Assembly: GCF_008369325.1 (NCBI RefSeq)
Contig: NZ_VOBI01000022.1
Coordinates: 51,263-115,262 of the forward strand
DNA length: 64,000 nucleotides
Direction: 5' to 3'
Source of the DNA: Pseudomonas sp. ANT_H12B
GTDB taxonomy: Bacteria; Pseudomonadota; Gammaproteobacteria; Pseudomonadales; Pseudomonadaceae
Under the pieces are notes generated by a model that was not told the origin of the DNA, made no database searches, and worked only from the letters and a program-made list of their open reading frames with translations. Shown here piece after piece: positions 7,283-15,173 of the stretch (position 1 is the stretch's first letter; every line of letters starts with the position of its first letter). Position numbers and translations under genes: made by a program.

Positions 7283-8431
7283 GTGCATGCATCAAAGAAA
7301 TACCTGACAGATACGTCCGTCCATCAAGCCCTGCTACTGGTTGATCTTACCGAGGCAAGCGCTCCCGATCACGCCGTCCGACTATTGCTAAATGAAATAC
7401 TTCAGGGGCTTGCTGAAAAAGGCTGGCCCCAAGCGCAACTTCAGACCGGACCGCGAATTGTGTCCGCTGAAGAAAATTACGGTTTGCTGGGTTATGACCC
7501 AGCAGAAGTCACACTTGGGAGTGAACACACCCGTTGGGTCGATGAGTGTTCCCTTTTGCGAACACAAACCACCAGTCAAATTCCGGCGGCACTTCAGCGT
7601 GCGGCTCAGGTGCGGCAACCGGGGGAGACGATATTGCTGGCCGCGCCAGGTATCACTTTTCGTCGAGATAGTCGGGACCGTTGGCATTGCGCAGAACCAC
7701 ATCAAATGGATATCTGGGTGCTGGGTGATCCGGATCTGTCGACGCATTACCACTTGTTGCGTCTGGTCAGCGATATCCTCAAAACAGCCGTTCATGACAA
7801 AGCTTGGGTCTACAGCGATAGCCCTCATCACTATACGGAGGGCGGAATCGAAGTGAATGTGTTGAATGACGGCGCTCCGGTCGAGGTGCTGGAGTGCGGT
7901 CGTATTGCTGCATCTTTGTTAGAGCGCTTGAAGATTGATCCGCAGCGTCATGGAGGGTTGGCACTCGGGATGGGGTTGGATCGACTGACCATGCTGCGCA
8001 AGGGAATTCCGGATATTCGCTTGCTACGTGATCAGAACGTACGAGTACAGGCGCAGATGCATGATTTGAATCCCTGGAGCGCTGTATCACGTTTGCCTTC
8101 GATTGCTCGTGATATTTCGTTGGCGGTAACGCCAGGGTTAAGTGAGGAAGTGTTGACGGAGAGGATGTTACAAGCTGCTGGCGCCAACTCTGGCTGGATC
8201 GAGGAGATGCAGGTCAAGGGACGTTGGGGATTCTCGGATTTACCTGTGAAGGCAATTGAACGCCTCGGACTACTGCCGGGCCAGGAAAATGTGCTTCTTC
8301 GCGTTGTACTGCGTGATTGTTCGCGATCAATCACTACCCACGAGGCGAACGCCTTGTATGCGAACATTCAGTCGGCATTGCATGAAGGTGCGCCGGGGGC
8401 GGGTTACAGAATGGACCTTCCAAAGGCTTGA
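7283..8431 (+). CDS. stand-alone PheS-like ligase with FDX-ACB-type C-terminal domain
   Basis: 382 residues. Class II synthetase signatures of the phenylalanyl-tRNA synthetase alpha chain run in order: LLRTQTTSQ (about 91-99; PheS has LLRTHTSPVQ), FRRDSRDRWHCAEPHQMDIW (126-145), YTEGGIEVNV (184-193), VEVLECGRI (200-208) and motif 3 GLALGMGLDRLTMLRKGIPDIR (225-246). Residues about 268-382 match the FDX-ACB domain normally at the end of PheT, giving a layout like single-chain mitochondrial PheRS. It lacks the N-terminal coiled coil of bacterial PheS. Start GTG 7283 has GAGG 8 bases upstream. I infer ATP-dependent aminoacylation of something other than tRNA-Phe, perhaps the neighbouring peptide. 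I recall databases calling similar proteins a PheS-related ligase of unknown role; not verified. Confidence 0.8.
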   Translation: MHASKKYLTDTSVHQALLLVDLTEASAPDHAVRLLLNEILQGLAEKGWPQAQLQTGPRIVSAEENYGLLGYDPAEVTLGSEHTRWVDECSLLRTQTTSQIPAALQRAAQVRQPGETILLAAPGITFRRDSRDRWHCAEPHQMDIWVLGDPDLSTHYHLLRLVSDILKTAVHDKAWVYSDSPHHYTEGGIEVNVLNDGAPVEVLECGRIAASLLERLKIDPQRHGGLALGMGLDRLTMLRKGIPDIRLLRDQNVRVQAQMHDLNPWSAVSRLPSIARDISLAVTPGLSEEVLTERMLQAAGANSGWIEEMQVKGRWGFSDLPVKAIERLGLLPGQENVLLRVVLRDCSRSITTHEANALYANIQSALHEGAPGAGYRMDLPKA

Positions 8432-8706
8432 AACTGCCATTGTGGAATTGTCCAAGTAATCACTGAGGCACCGTGTAATCGTTCATCGCGAGCAAGCTCT
8501 CTTCCACAGGGACCGCGTAACTGCCGATTGAAGCGGGTCTTCAGTGATGACTGGTTGGAAAATCCCTCGGGAATCCAGCATACAAATGACACAAACGGAA
8601 ATCGGAGACGGTCATTTCGGAAACCTCCCACACCCAGAATTTGAGCTTCCCGGTAGGGTCAACGGCCCCGGCACTCTGCCGGGACACCTCCAAGGAAGAA
8701 CGAACC
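8432..8706. promoter_or_regulatory. leader region before the queC fragment with a GC hairpin
   Basis: Contains one degraded REP half (8484-8511) and, close to the queC ribosome site, a perfect 7-bp hairpin CCCGGCA-ctc-TGCCGGG (8667-8683). AAGGAAG (8692-8698) precedes ATG 8707. The hairpin could belong to a leader control element; I do not recognise a preQ1 riboswitch consensus here. Confidence 0.35.
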
Positions 8707-8934
8707 ATGATCAGAAAGGCCGTTATCGTTTTCAGCGGCGGACAAGATTCGACCACCTGCTTGATTCACGCATTGCCGATGTACGATGAAATTCTCTGCA
8801 TTACGTTTGATTATGGCCAGCGCCATCGTGCGGAAATCGAAGTGGCGCAACAGCTTTCAAAACAGCTTGGCGTGAAGATTCACAAAGTATTAGATACTTC
8901 TCCGTGCAAAAGGGATGAAAATATTTCTGGATAA
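8707..8934 (+). pseudogene. queC: truncated queC (7-cyano-7-deazaguanine synthase), N-terminal third
   Basis: 75 residues that align with the start of E. coli-type QueC (about 230 residues): PP-loop VFSGGQDSTTCLIHAL, then FDYGQRHRAEIEVAQQLSKQLG and HKVLD. Homology stops after KVLDTS and the frame ends in AT-rich DNA, so the zinc site and most of the fold are missing and preQ0 synthesis is not expected. It is closer to the enterobacterial form than to the QueC I associate with Pseudomonas, which suggests a transferred second copy. Same strand as the PheS-like ligase, 275 bases downstream. A short functional ATP-binding protein is less likely. Confidence 0.8.
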
Positions 8935-9023
8935 CAAAGCTGATGTCATGAATAGTTTAAAAATAAAGCTAAACCTACAATAGGCAGCATAATCATGAGG
9001 GGTGATTTTTAACCCCCCTTGTC

Positions 9024-9902
9024 TCATGCCGCTTGCCTGTCTGGCATGCACTTTTGAAATAATGATCTTGCCCCGTATGCGGGCAAAATATTAAAAATAG
9101 CAAAAAGCATTTTTATAACTATCTGAATATAGACAATATTAAGTATGTCGCTATTTTGCATGGAGCCGTAAAATGCAATAAAGCAAAAAATAAAGCTGTC
9201 TATTATCACCGCAAAGAAAGTGCTGAAAAATACTCGAAGAAATAGAAATCTGGAGTTCGTGAGTTTTTTTATTCTGCAAAGAAGATACGAGTTCACGTAT
9301 TCAGAAATTAGAAATGATACGGAGGAGGCTACTAAGATAGATGATACATGGCCAATAACCTCGTTATAGGATACATCAAGTTTCCAGCCAGGTAGCCCCG
9401 GTAAGTAAGTCGATGCACCAAGCAAAACCATAATAAATGTGTTGCATGAAAATACAAGAAGGATGGCTTTTTTAGCCAGTCTAAGTCCGTAAAACTCATT
9501 TAATAAATCAACGATTAAAAATGTCAGTGGGTACAGAAAAACTCCCGGTGTAACGGTAATGTCAAATTGTTCTAAATAAACGGGTTTTGCTGCACCAATA
9601 TTTGCAAAAATGTAAAGCGTAAAAAGTAGAAGGTTTAGTGCGACGTATATGGCCCATGATTTTTCATGGCGGTCAGTCATTTCGTATGCTGTCAACGCAG
9701 TCCCGCGCGAATAGAATTTTCTATATATATCTTTTATTTCTGCTTTGTTTAAATTGTCTAGTATGTCGCTTTTTATGAGCTTGCCTAGATTTACCTTGAT
9801 GATTTTTCCCGTGGAAATAATCATGATTACCGCAAGCTCTTTGCTGTTTTCAAATCCTAATAACTTGTACTTGCTGTTTTCGATTGCGCTGTTATCAACC
9901 AT
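9024..9902 (-). CDS. YhhQ/VUT-family queuosine precursor transporter with extra N-terminal domain
   Basis: 292 residues. From about residue 83 the protein is a six-TM VUT/YhhQ carrier (WAIYVALNLLLFTLYIFANIGAAKPV, TPGVFLYPLTFLIVDLLNEFYGLRLAKK, ILPAYGARSLF). The segment FLIVDLLNEFYG matches the conserved acidic motif of preQ0/preQ1 importers. Residues 1-80 form a soluble extension (SKELAVIMIISTGKIIKVNLGKLI) that E. coli YhhQ lacks; function unknown. The start overlaps the upstream regulator gene by 8 bases, with AGAGGAAAGG before it, so the two are co-translated. Strongly AT-rich codon use suggests recent acquisition. Confidence 0.82.
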   Translation of the reverse strand: MVDNSAIENSKYKLLGFENSKELAVIMIISTGKIIKVNLGKLIKSDILDNLNKAEIKDIYRKFYSRGTALTAYEMTDRHEKSWAIYVALNLLLFTLYIFANIGAAKPVYLEQFDITVTPGVFLYPLTFLIVDLLNEFYGLRLAKKAILLVFSCNTFIMVLLGASTYLPGLPGWKLDVSYNEVIGHVSSILVASSVSFLISEYVNSYLLCRIKKLTNSRFLFLRVFFSTFFAVIIDSFIFCFIAFYGSMQNSDILNIVYIQIVIKMLFAIFNILPAYGARSLFQKCMPDRQAA

Positions 9903-10491
9903 TAAACCTTTCCTCTATAACTTCTCCCACGGTATAAATGACATCAGAATCAAGAAAATTTTCATTGATTATAAATAATTTTCTTGTGCTTTTGTCGTAC
10001 ATGAGTTTTTCTCTATCATTATTTGAGACGCCTTTTTTTATTATCAACAAGTCGCCAGGTCCATTGGCGCCACTGATTTCGCTTTCCAGAAGTACACCGA
10101 TTAAATTGCACGCTGCACCAAAATAATATGTCAGGGGATGAAGTGTGGCTAGCTCGCCAATTCTTTTATCTAGATTCTGAATTAGCAAACTCTCTTTGAT
10201 TATAGGAACTGCCGCTGGATTCATGTTTCCTTGCAAGGAAACGCTGTTTTCAATAAATTCTTTCTCCTCAAAATCTACGCTCTCTATTTCTTTGTACGAT
10301 ACGCCAAAAAAGTTAGAGATCTTGCGAATTGTGGACTGTTGAACATTTACAACCTTTCCCTCCAGTATGTTGTATATCGTGGTTCTGGTTAATCCAGTGG
10401 AGTTACATAAAGATAGCTGCGTCTCTCCTCTACTTTTTATTAAGTATTTAATGTTGTTCTTTAGGTTTTCTGTTTTTTCTTTTCTATACAT
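9895..10491 (-). CDS. XRE-family regulator coupled to the VUT transporter
   Basis: 198 residues from ATG 10491 (MYRKEKTENLK); a TTG at 10521 would add 10 residues without a better ribosome site. A helix-turn-helix of the Cro/CI type covers about 10-65 (GETQLSLCNSTGLTRTTIYNILEGK). The C-terminal half, with NGPGDLLIIKKGVSN and a beta-rich end, faintly recalls the LexA/CI S24 fold, but I see no convincing Ser-Lys dyad. It overlaps the YhhQ-type gene by 8 bases, so it probably controls uptake of a 7-deazapurine and may sense it; that is inference. Confidence 0.8.
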   Translation of the reverse strand: MYRKEKTENLKNNIKYLIKSRGETQLSLCNSTGLTRTTIYNILEGKVVNVQQSTIRKISNFFGVSYKEIESVDFEEKEFIENSVSLQGNMNPAAVPIIKESLLIQNLDKRIGELATLHPLTYYFGAACNLIGVLLESEISGANGPGDLLIIKKGVSNNDREKLMYDKSTRKLFIINENFLDSDVIYTVGEVIEERFNG

Positions 10492-10947
10492 TGAAAAACC
10501 CCATTTGTTTGTTTGCTGCAAAAAATCTTGTTATCTCAACGAATTAATCATGTCGATACTATTTTTGGAAATTCCGAATCCTGCATGCATGAATTATGTG
10601 CAAAATAATGTCGCAAGCACGCTGGCAAACGTTAAATAATGTTTCCTCGTGGGGCGTGCGAGCAATATCAGCGAATTTTCTTACAGAAATGAGGAAGTAA
10701 TAATTGTTTTATGTGCGGCACAGTTTGCAATGGGAAATCTCCTCTATTTTTTTTTATCGAATCTCGCGAAATGTGCAAATATTAACCACTTATAATCATT
10801 TTTTTACACAGATGTTCACTTGTTTGATTAACAAAGTTAAATTTATTATTAATGTTTTTACCTCTCTAATAACACGCGTACAGTAAGCAGCGTTGTCCCG
10901 GCTAGCAGTGTGGGACTTGTATTTTTTAACTTGCAAGGAGCTCTGTT
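10492..10947. other. AT-rich intergenic stretch with a doubtful 29-codon ORF
   Basis: Very AT-rich DNA closing the island. On the plus strand a frame at 10550-10639 would encode 29 residues (MSILFLEIPNPACMNYV...), and another at about 10709 gives 24. Neither has a proper ribosome site, so I do not call them genes. GC content returns to normal from about 10870. No tRNA or attachment-site repeat was spotted. Confidence 0.4.
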
Positions 10948-11334
10948 ATGAAAACATCCGCCATCAAATCCGCGGAATCACCAAACGATTCCCCCAACGA
11001 CACCGTCGATTCACCCCATCCCTCCAAAATCACCGAACATCTCGTCAGCGTCCCCTTACGCAATCCCACTCGTCCCGAACCTGCCAACCATTTCTTCGCC
11101 GTCGTTCCGGATGTCAATACGGAATCCCTGCTCTGTCAGGCCTCTGAAACGCTTGCTTCCCTCAGTGTCATGGCCACCGATCTCGCCCGTGAATTGGAAG
11201 GCCCGCGTCGCCATGTCATTTTGGCTATTCAGCAACTGTCCGCGCTGGGCGAACTGCTGGTCAATCGAGCGCTGGACAACCTGGAGCCGCCCCGGGGATC
11301 GTCTGAAGGTCGTCCAACTGCCAACGCTGAATAA
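10948..11334 (+). CDS. DUF6124-type small protein
   Basis: 128 residues. The block PDVNTESLLCQASETLASLSVMATDLARELEGPRRHVILAIQQLSALGELLVNRALDNL (about 53-112) is the signature of a small Pseudomonas family (DUF6124, as I recall), predicted alpha-helical and cytosolic. The first 45 residues are polar and disordered. AAGGAG is 7 bases before ATG 10948. A related small helical gene follows 33 bases on, suggesting a two-gene operon. No function is known to me. Confidence 0.75.
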   Translation: MKTSAIKSAESPNDSPNDTVDSPHPSKITEHLVSVPLRNPTRPEPANHFFAVVPDVNTESLLCQASETLASLSVMATDLARELEGPRRHVILAIQQLSALGELLVNRALDNLEPPRGSSEGRPTANAE

Positions 11335-11367
11335 TCGTGTGCCTTTCCCCAACGGAGGTTTTTCATC

Positions 11368-11622
11368 ATGGATCGATACATGCCTGTCACCGGCATCGAC
11401 TGCAACGTCCCATCATTGCTGATCGACACCGAAGCACCACTGGATGTGCTGCATGAAACCGCGGCCTATCGCATTCGTACTGCAACGCAACTGCTGGAGA
11501 GTTTTGCGTTTGGCGAGGGTGTCCACAGTGAGCTGGCGCGGGTGTTGGTGACCTCACTGCGCGATGGCTGTGATTTGATGGATGTCGTAGGGCGACGACT
11601 GCAGTTGCTGGTTTCAACGTAG
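11368..11622 (+). CDS. DUF3077-like small protein
   Basis: 84 residues, helical, with the segment LHETAAYRIRTATQLLESFAF followed by a second helix pair LARVLVTSLRDGCDLMDVVGRRLQL. It resembles DUF3077 proteins that often sit beside the DUF6124 family in Pseudomonas, and it recalls the C-terminal helices of its upstream neighbour. CGGAGG stands about 8 bases before ATG 11368. The stop is followed directly by a strong terminator. Role unknown. Confidence 0.7.
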   Translation: MDRYMPVTGIDCNVPSLLIDTEAPLDVLHETAAYRIRTATQLLESFAFGEGVHSELARVLVTSLRDGCDLMDVVGRRLQLLVST

Positions 11623-11650
11623 AAAAAAGGCGCCTTTTGGCGCCCCTTTT
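11623..11650 (+). terminator. intrinsic terminator
   Basis: AAAAGGCGCC-TTTT-GGCGCC followed by CCTTTT, directly after the DUF3077-like stop; nearly symmetrical, so it could act in both directions. Confidence 0.85.
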
Positions 11651-11721
11651 CAAACAGGTCGGCTTTTCATTTTCCTGTAGTCGTCTGGGGCTCTCGCTGT
11701 GGCACATGGACGGGGTGTCGG

Positions 11722-12657
11722 TTATTGGTTGGCGAATTTCACGCTGGCCACCTTCACCCCATCCTGCCCATCCCGACTGCTAACCCCCTCCAACCAAGCC
11801 TCCAGCACCGCCGGATTAGCCTTCAGCCATGCCTTGGCCGCCGCTCGCGGTTTCTGATTCTGGTTCAATACCGCATCCATCAACTGGTTCTCCATGGCCA
11901 ACGTGAACTCCATGTTCTGCAGCAATTTGCCGACATTGCTGCACTCCTTCAGGTAGTCCTTGCGCACATTGGTGTAAACCGTGGCCTGGCCGAAATTCGG
12001 CCCGAAAAAATCGTCGCCACCACTCAGGTACTTCATTTTGTTGCGGGTGTTCATCGGGTGCGGTTCCCAGCCGAGGAACACCATCCATTCGTTCTTGCGC
12101 GTGGCGCGTTTGAGTTGCGAGAGCATTGCTGCTTCGCTGGATTCGACGATTTTGAAATCCTTCAGGCCGAAGGCGTCCTTGTCGATCATGCTCTGGATCA
12201 GGCGGTTGCCGTCGTTACCCGGCTCGATGCCGTAGAGCTGGCCGCGAAGTTTGTCCTTGAATTTTGCGATGTCGGCAAAGTCGTGCAGCCCTGCGTCATA
12301 CACGTAATCGGGCACCGCCAACGTGTACTTGGCGCCATGCAGATTGGCGCGCACGGTTTCTACGGTGCCGGCGTCGCGGTAAGGCTTGATGTCGTTTTCG
12401 GTGGTGGGCATCCAGTTGCCAAGGAACACGTCAAGCTCTTTGCCGGACGATAGCGCGCGGTAGGTCACGGGAATCGACAGCAGGGTGGTTTTGGTTTTGT
12501 AGCCGAGGGACTCCAGTACCTCGCTGGCGATGGCTGTGGTGACGGTGATGTCGGTCCAGCCGACATCGGAAAAACGCACCGTGGCGCAGGATTGCGGTTC
12601 TGCGGCCAAGGCCTGCAACGGTAGGCTGAGGGATGCAAGCAAGAGCAAGGCTTTCAT
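11722..12657 (-). CDS. choX: ChoX-like periplasmic choline/betaine-binding protein
   Basis: 311 residues with signal peptide MKALLLLASLSLPLQALA cut before AEPQ. An OpuAC-type substrate-binding fold follows: VRFSDVGWTDITVTTAIASEVLESLGY, LDVFLGNWMPT and FLGWEPHPMN, with tryptophans that cage quaternary ammonium groups in this family. Known relatives deliver choline, carnitine or betaine to an ABC transporter whose permease and ATPase are often encoded elsewhere, as here. It lies 106 bases after the aldehyde dehydrogenase on the same strand, tying it to a catabolic cluster. The exact ligand is not readable from sequence. Confidence 0.85.
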   Translation of the reverse strand: MKALLLLASLSLPLQALAAEPQSCATVRFSDVGWTDITVTTAIASEVLESLGYKTKTTLLSIPVTYRALSSGKELDVFLGNWMPTTENDIKPYRDAGTVETVRANLHGAKYTLAVPDYVYDAGLHDFADIAKFKDKLRGQLYGIEPGNDGNRLIQSMIDKDAFGLKDFKIVESSEAAMLSQLKRATRKNEWMVFLGWEPHPMNTRNKMKYLSGGDDFFGPNFGQATVYTNVRKDYLKECSNVGKLLQNMEFTLAMENQLMDAVLNQNQKPRAAAKAWLKANPAVLEAWLEGVSSRDGQDGVKVASVKFANQ

Positions 12658-12763
12658 GGGATCAACTCCTCAAAGGTAAACGTCAGCAGCGGTTTGGGGT
12701 GTTCAGGATCTTGTTGTTATGGATGGAGCAAAAAACCTGCTTTAACGCGTCGACCCTGGCCCG

Positions 12764-14239
12764 TCAGGGTTGATCGACACCGAACCAGTTCAGTGGCGTC
12801 GGTTCGGTGTTGAGGTAGATGTGCTTGAGTTCGGTGAATTCATCCAGCCCGGCCCGTGACAGTTCGCGGCCGATGCCGCTGGACTTGTAGCCACCCCACG
12901 GTGCCTGCGGGAATGCCGCGTTGTAGTCGTTGATCCACAAGGTGCCGACCCGCAGTCGCTTGGCCATGCGATATGCCTTGCCGATGTCTTTGGTCCAGAC
13001 GCCGGCCGCCAGACCATAGGGCGTGTCGTTGGCCAGTTGCAGCGCTTGGGCTTCGCCGCTGAAGCGCTCGACGGTGATCACCGGGCCGAAGATTTCTTCC
13101 CGGGCGATCGACATGTCGCCCGTGACATTGCCGAGCAGGGTCGGCTTCAACCAGAACCCACGTTCGAATTGCTCGGCAATCGTGCCGCCGGCCAGCAATG
13201 TCGCGCCTTGCTCGACGGCGCCGGCAATCATGGTGAGGATCTGGTCGCGCTGGCCGGCGCAAATCAGCGGGCCCATTTGCGTCGACGGATCGAGGCCATC
13301 GCCCAAGCGAATGTTCAGGATCCGTTGCTGCAAGGCTTCGACAAATCGATCATGGATCGCGTCTTCAACCAGCAATCGAGAACCCGCGGAGCAAATCTGC
13401 CCGGCATTGAAAAACACCGCGTTCAGCGCCTGATCCAGCGCCACGTCGAAGTCGGCATCGGCGAACACGATGTTCGGATTCTTGCCGCCCAGCTCCAGCG
13501 CCACACGCTTGAAATTGCCGGTGGCCGCGCGCATCACCTTGCCGCCGGCACCCGCGCCACCGGTCAGCGACACCAGGTCCACCTCATGACTGGCCGCCAG
13601 CAGTTCACCCACATCACCGGGACCACAGAGCAAATTGAATACACCGGCCGGCAAGCCTGCCTCAGCCAACAATTGGGTCAAACGATGGGCCGTCATCGGC
13701 GTCAGGCTGCTGGGTTTGAACACCACGGTGTTGCCGGCAGCCAGGGCCGGGGCGATCTTCCAGACGGCTTGCAGCAACGGATAATTCCACGGCGCGATCA
13801 AGGCGCACACGCCCACCGGTTCGCGCTGGTTGAAGCTGATGACATGGGGCGGAGCATGGCTGTTGACGCTGGCACTTTCGGTTTCCAGCAGCGCCGCGTA
13901 AAAGCGAAACGTCGCCACCACATTGCCGACGTCGCCCAGGCTTTCGCCCAGCGTCTTGCCGGCATTGAGCGTTTCCAGACGAGCCAGATTCGAGGCGTCC
14001 CGTTCAATCAGATCGGCAATGCGCTGCATCAGTCGGGCACGTTCGGTGACCGCCATCGTCGGCCACACCCCCTCATCGAACGCCTGGCGCGCGGCATTGA
14101 TCGCACGCTGCGCATCGACAGGACCGGCCACGGCCACTTGGGCCAGCACTTCTTCGGTCGCGGGGTTGATGACGTCGCGGTAACGCGCCGTTTGTGGCGC
14201 TTGCCAATCACCTGCGATGAACAACGGAATCTGCAGCAT
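12764..14239 (-). CDS. NAD(P)-dependent aldehyde dehydrogenase, betaine-aldehyde type
   Basis: 491 residues from ATG 14239 (CTGGAG upstream); the frame extends further but without homology. Motifs: PWNYPLLQAVWKIAPALAAGNTVVFKPS (cofactor), LELGGKNPNIVFADAD (general-base Glu), and FFNAGQICSAGSRLLV with the catalytic Cys in GQICSAG. The sequence most resembles betaine/aminoaldehyde dehydrogenases. It would oxidise an aldehyde made by the GMC oxidoreductase or the aldolase nearby. Divergent from the aldolase gene, with about 200 bases between them for a shared promoter region. Confidence 0.88.
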   Translation of the reverse strand: MLQIPLFIAGDWQAPQTARYRDVINPATEEVLAQVAVAGPVDAQRAINAARQAFDEGVWPTMAVTERARLMQRIADLIERDASNLARLETLNAGKTLGESLGDVGNVVATFRFYAALLETESASVNSHAPPHVISFNQREPVGVCALIAPWNYPLLQAVWKIAPALAAGNTVVFKPSSLTPMTAHRLTQLLAEAGLPAGVFNLLCGPGDVGELLAASHEVDLVSLTGGAGAGGKVMRAATGNFKRVALELGGKNPNIVFADADFDVALDQALNAVFFNAGQICSAGSRLLVEDAIHDRFVEALQQRILNIRLGDGLDPSTQMGPLICAGQRDQILTMIAGAVEQGATLLAGGTIAEQFERGFWLKPTLLGNVTGDMSIAREEIFGPVITVERFSGEAQALQLANDTPYGLAAGVWTKDIGKAYRMAKRLRVGTLWINDYNAAFPQAPWGGYKSSGIGRELSRAGLDEFTELKHIYLNTEPTPLNWFGVDQP

Positions 14240-14442
14240 TTGTGTCTCCAGCCAGTGGGTCGTGGCCGTCACTATGGCTGCGACCGCAGTGCGGCTCTTG
14301 ATCAAACGCGGCATAACAACGCCGTTTTCTCACGGTCGCAGCGTCGCGGGATAACGGCAGTCAATGTCGTTTCCCGTCAAGTGCGGGCAGGGTGTCTCTC
14401 TACACTGGCAAACAACCGATAAACGAGCTATGGGGCGACGCT

Positions 14443-15171
14443 ATGAATCAACCTGTCGAGCAACTGAGAATCCGCCTGGCCTGCGCCTTTCGCTGGGCGG
14501 CACGGCTGAATCTGCACGAGTCCATCGCCAATCACTTCAGCGTGGCGGTGTCGGGGGACGGTCGGGAGTTTTTGATCAACCCGTACGGCAAGCATTTCTC
14601 GCGGCTCAAGGCCAGCGACTTGCTGTTGGTCAATGCCGATGACCCTGCCAGCCTCGATCGCCCGGACGCGCCGGACATCACCGCGTGGGCCTTGCACAGC
14701 GCCTTGCACCGCAACCAGCCCCACGCTCGCTGCATCCTGCACACCCACTCCAAATATGCGACGGCGCTGGCCTGCCTGACGGATTCGCGGCTGCCGCCGA
14801 TCGAGCAGAATTGCATGCGCTTTTTCGAACGGGTGGCCATCGACGAAGGGTTCGACGGCATGGGACTGGGGGACGAGGCCGAGCGCGTCAGCCATCTGCT
14901 GGGCGACAAACCGATCATGTTGATGGGCAATCATGGCCTGCTGGTCGCGGCGCCGACCATCGCCCAGGCCTTCGACGATCTGTACTACTTCGAACGGGCC
15001 TGCGAGACCTACATCACCGCGCTGTCCACTGGCCGCGAGTTACGCATCGCCAGCGATGAAATCGCCCGCAAGACCTGTCGGCAATGGCTGGATTACCCAG
15101 GCTTCGCCGACAAGCATTTCAACGCGCTGATGAGCATTCTGGATGAAGAAGAGGCGGGCTATCGACTATGA
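14443..15171 (+). CDS. class II aldolase/adducin-family enzyme
   Basis: 242 residues from ATG 14443 (MNQPVEQLRIRL). Class II aldolase features: LNLHESIANHFSVAV near the N-terminus, HTHSKYATALACL with the metal-binding HxH, and a third histidine in MGNHGLLVAAPTIAQAF. Members cleave or decarboxylate phosphorylated or free hydroxy-acids using Zn or another divalent metal. It is divergent from the aldehyde dehydrogenase and convergent with the GlxA-type regulator, with 2 bases between stops. It is the only plus-strand member of the cluster. The substrate is unknown. Confidence 0.85.
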   Translation: MNQPVEQLRIRLACAFRWAARLNLHESIANHFSVAVSGDGREFLINPYGKHFSRLKASDLLLVNADDPASLDRPDAPDITAWALHSALHRNQPHARCILHTHSKYATALACLTDSRLPPIEQNCMRFFERVAIDEGFDGMGLGDEAERVSHLLGDKPIMLMGNHGLLVAAPTIAQAFDDLYYFERACETYITALSTGRELRIASDEIARKTCRQWLDYPGFADKHFNALMSILDEEEAGYRL

Positions 15172-15173
15172 AA

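Noticed and set aside
8641..8706. preQ1 riboswitch before the queC fragment
   Set aside because: Only a simple 7-bp GC hairpin is visible; I could not match the conserved preQ1-I, -II or -III aptamer nucleotides.
8998..9020. Terminator between the queC fragment and the VUT gene
   Set aside because: AGGGGT...AACCCCCC gives a stem of only five to six pairs and no T-run in the right place for either gene.
10550..10639. Second short peptide gene in the island
   Set aside because: It has no Shine-Dalgarno sequence and no precursor-like pattern; kept only as a note in the intergenic entry.
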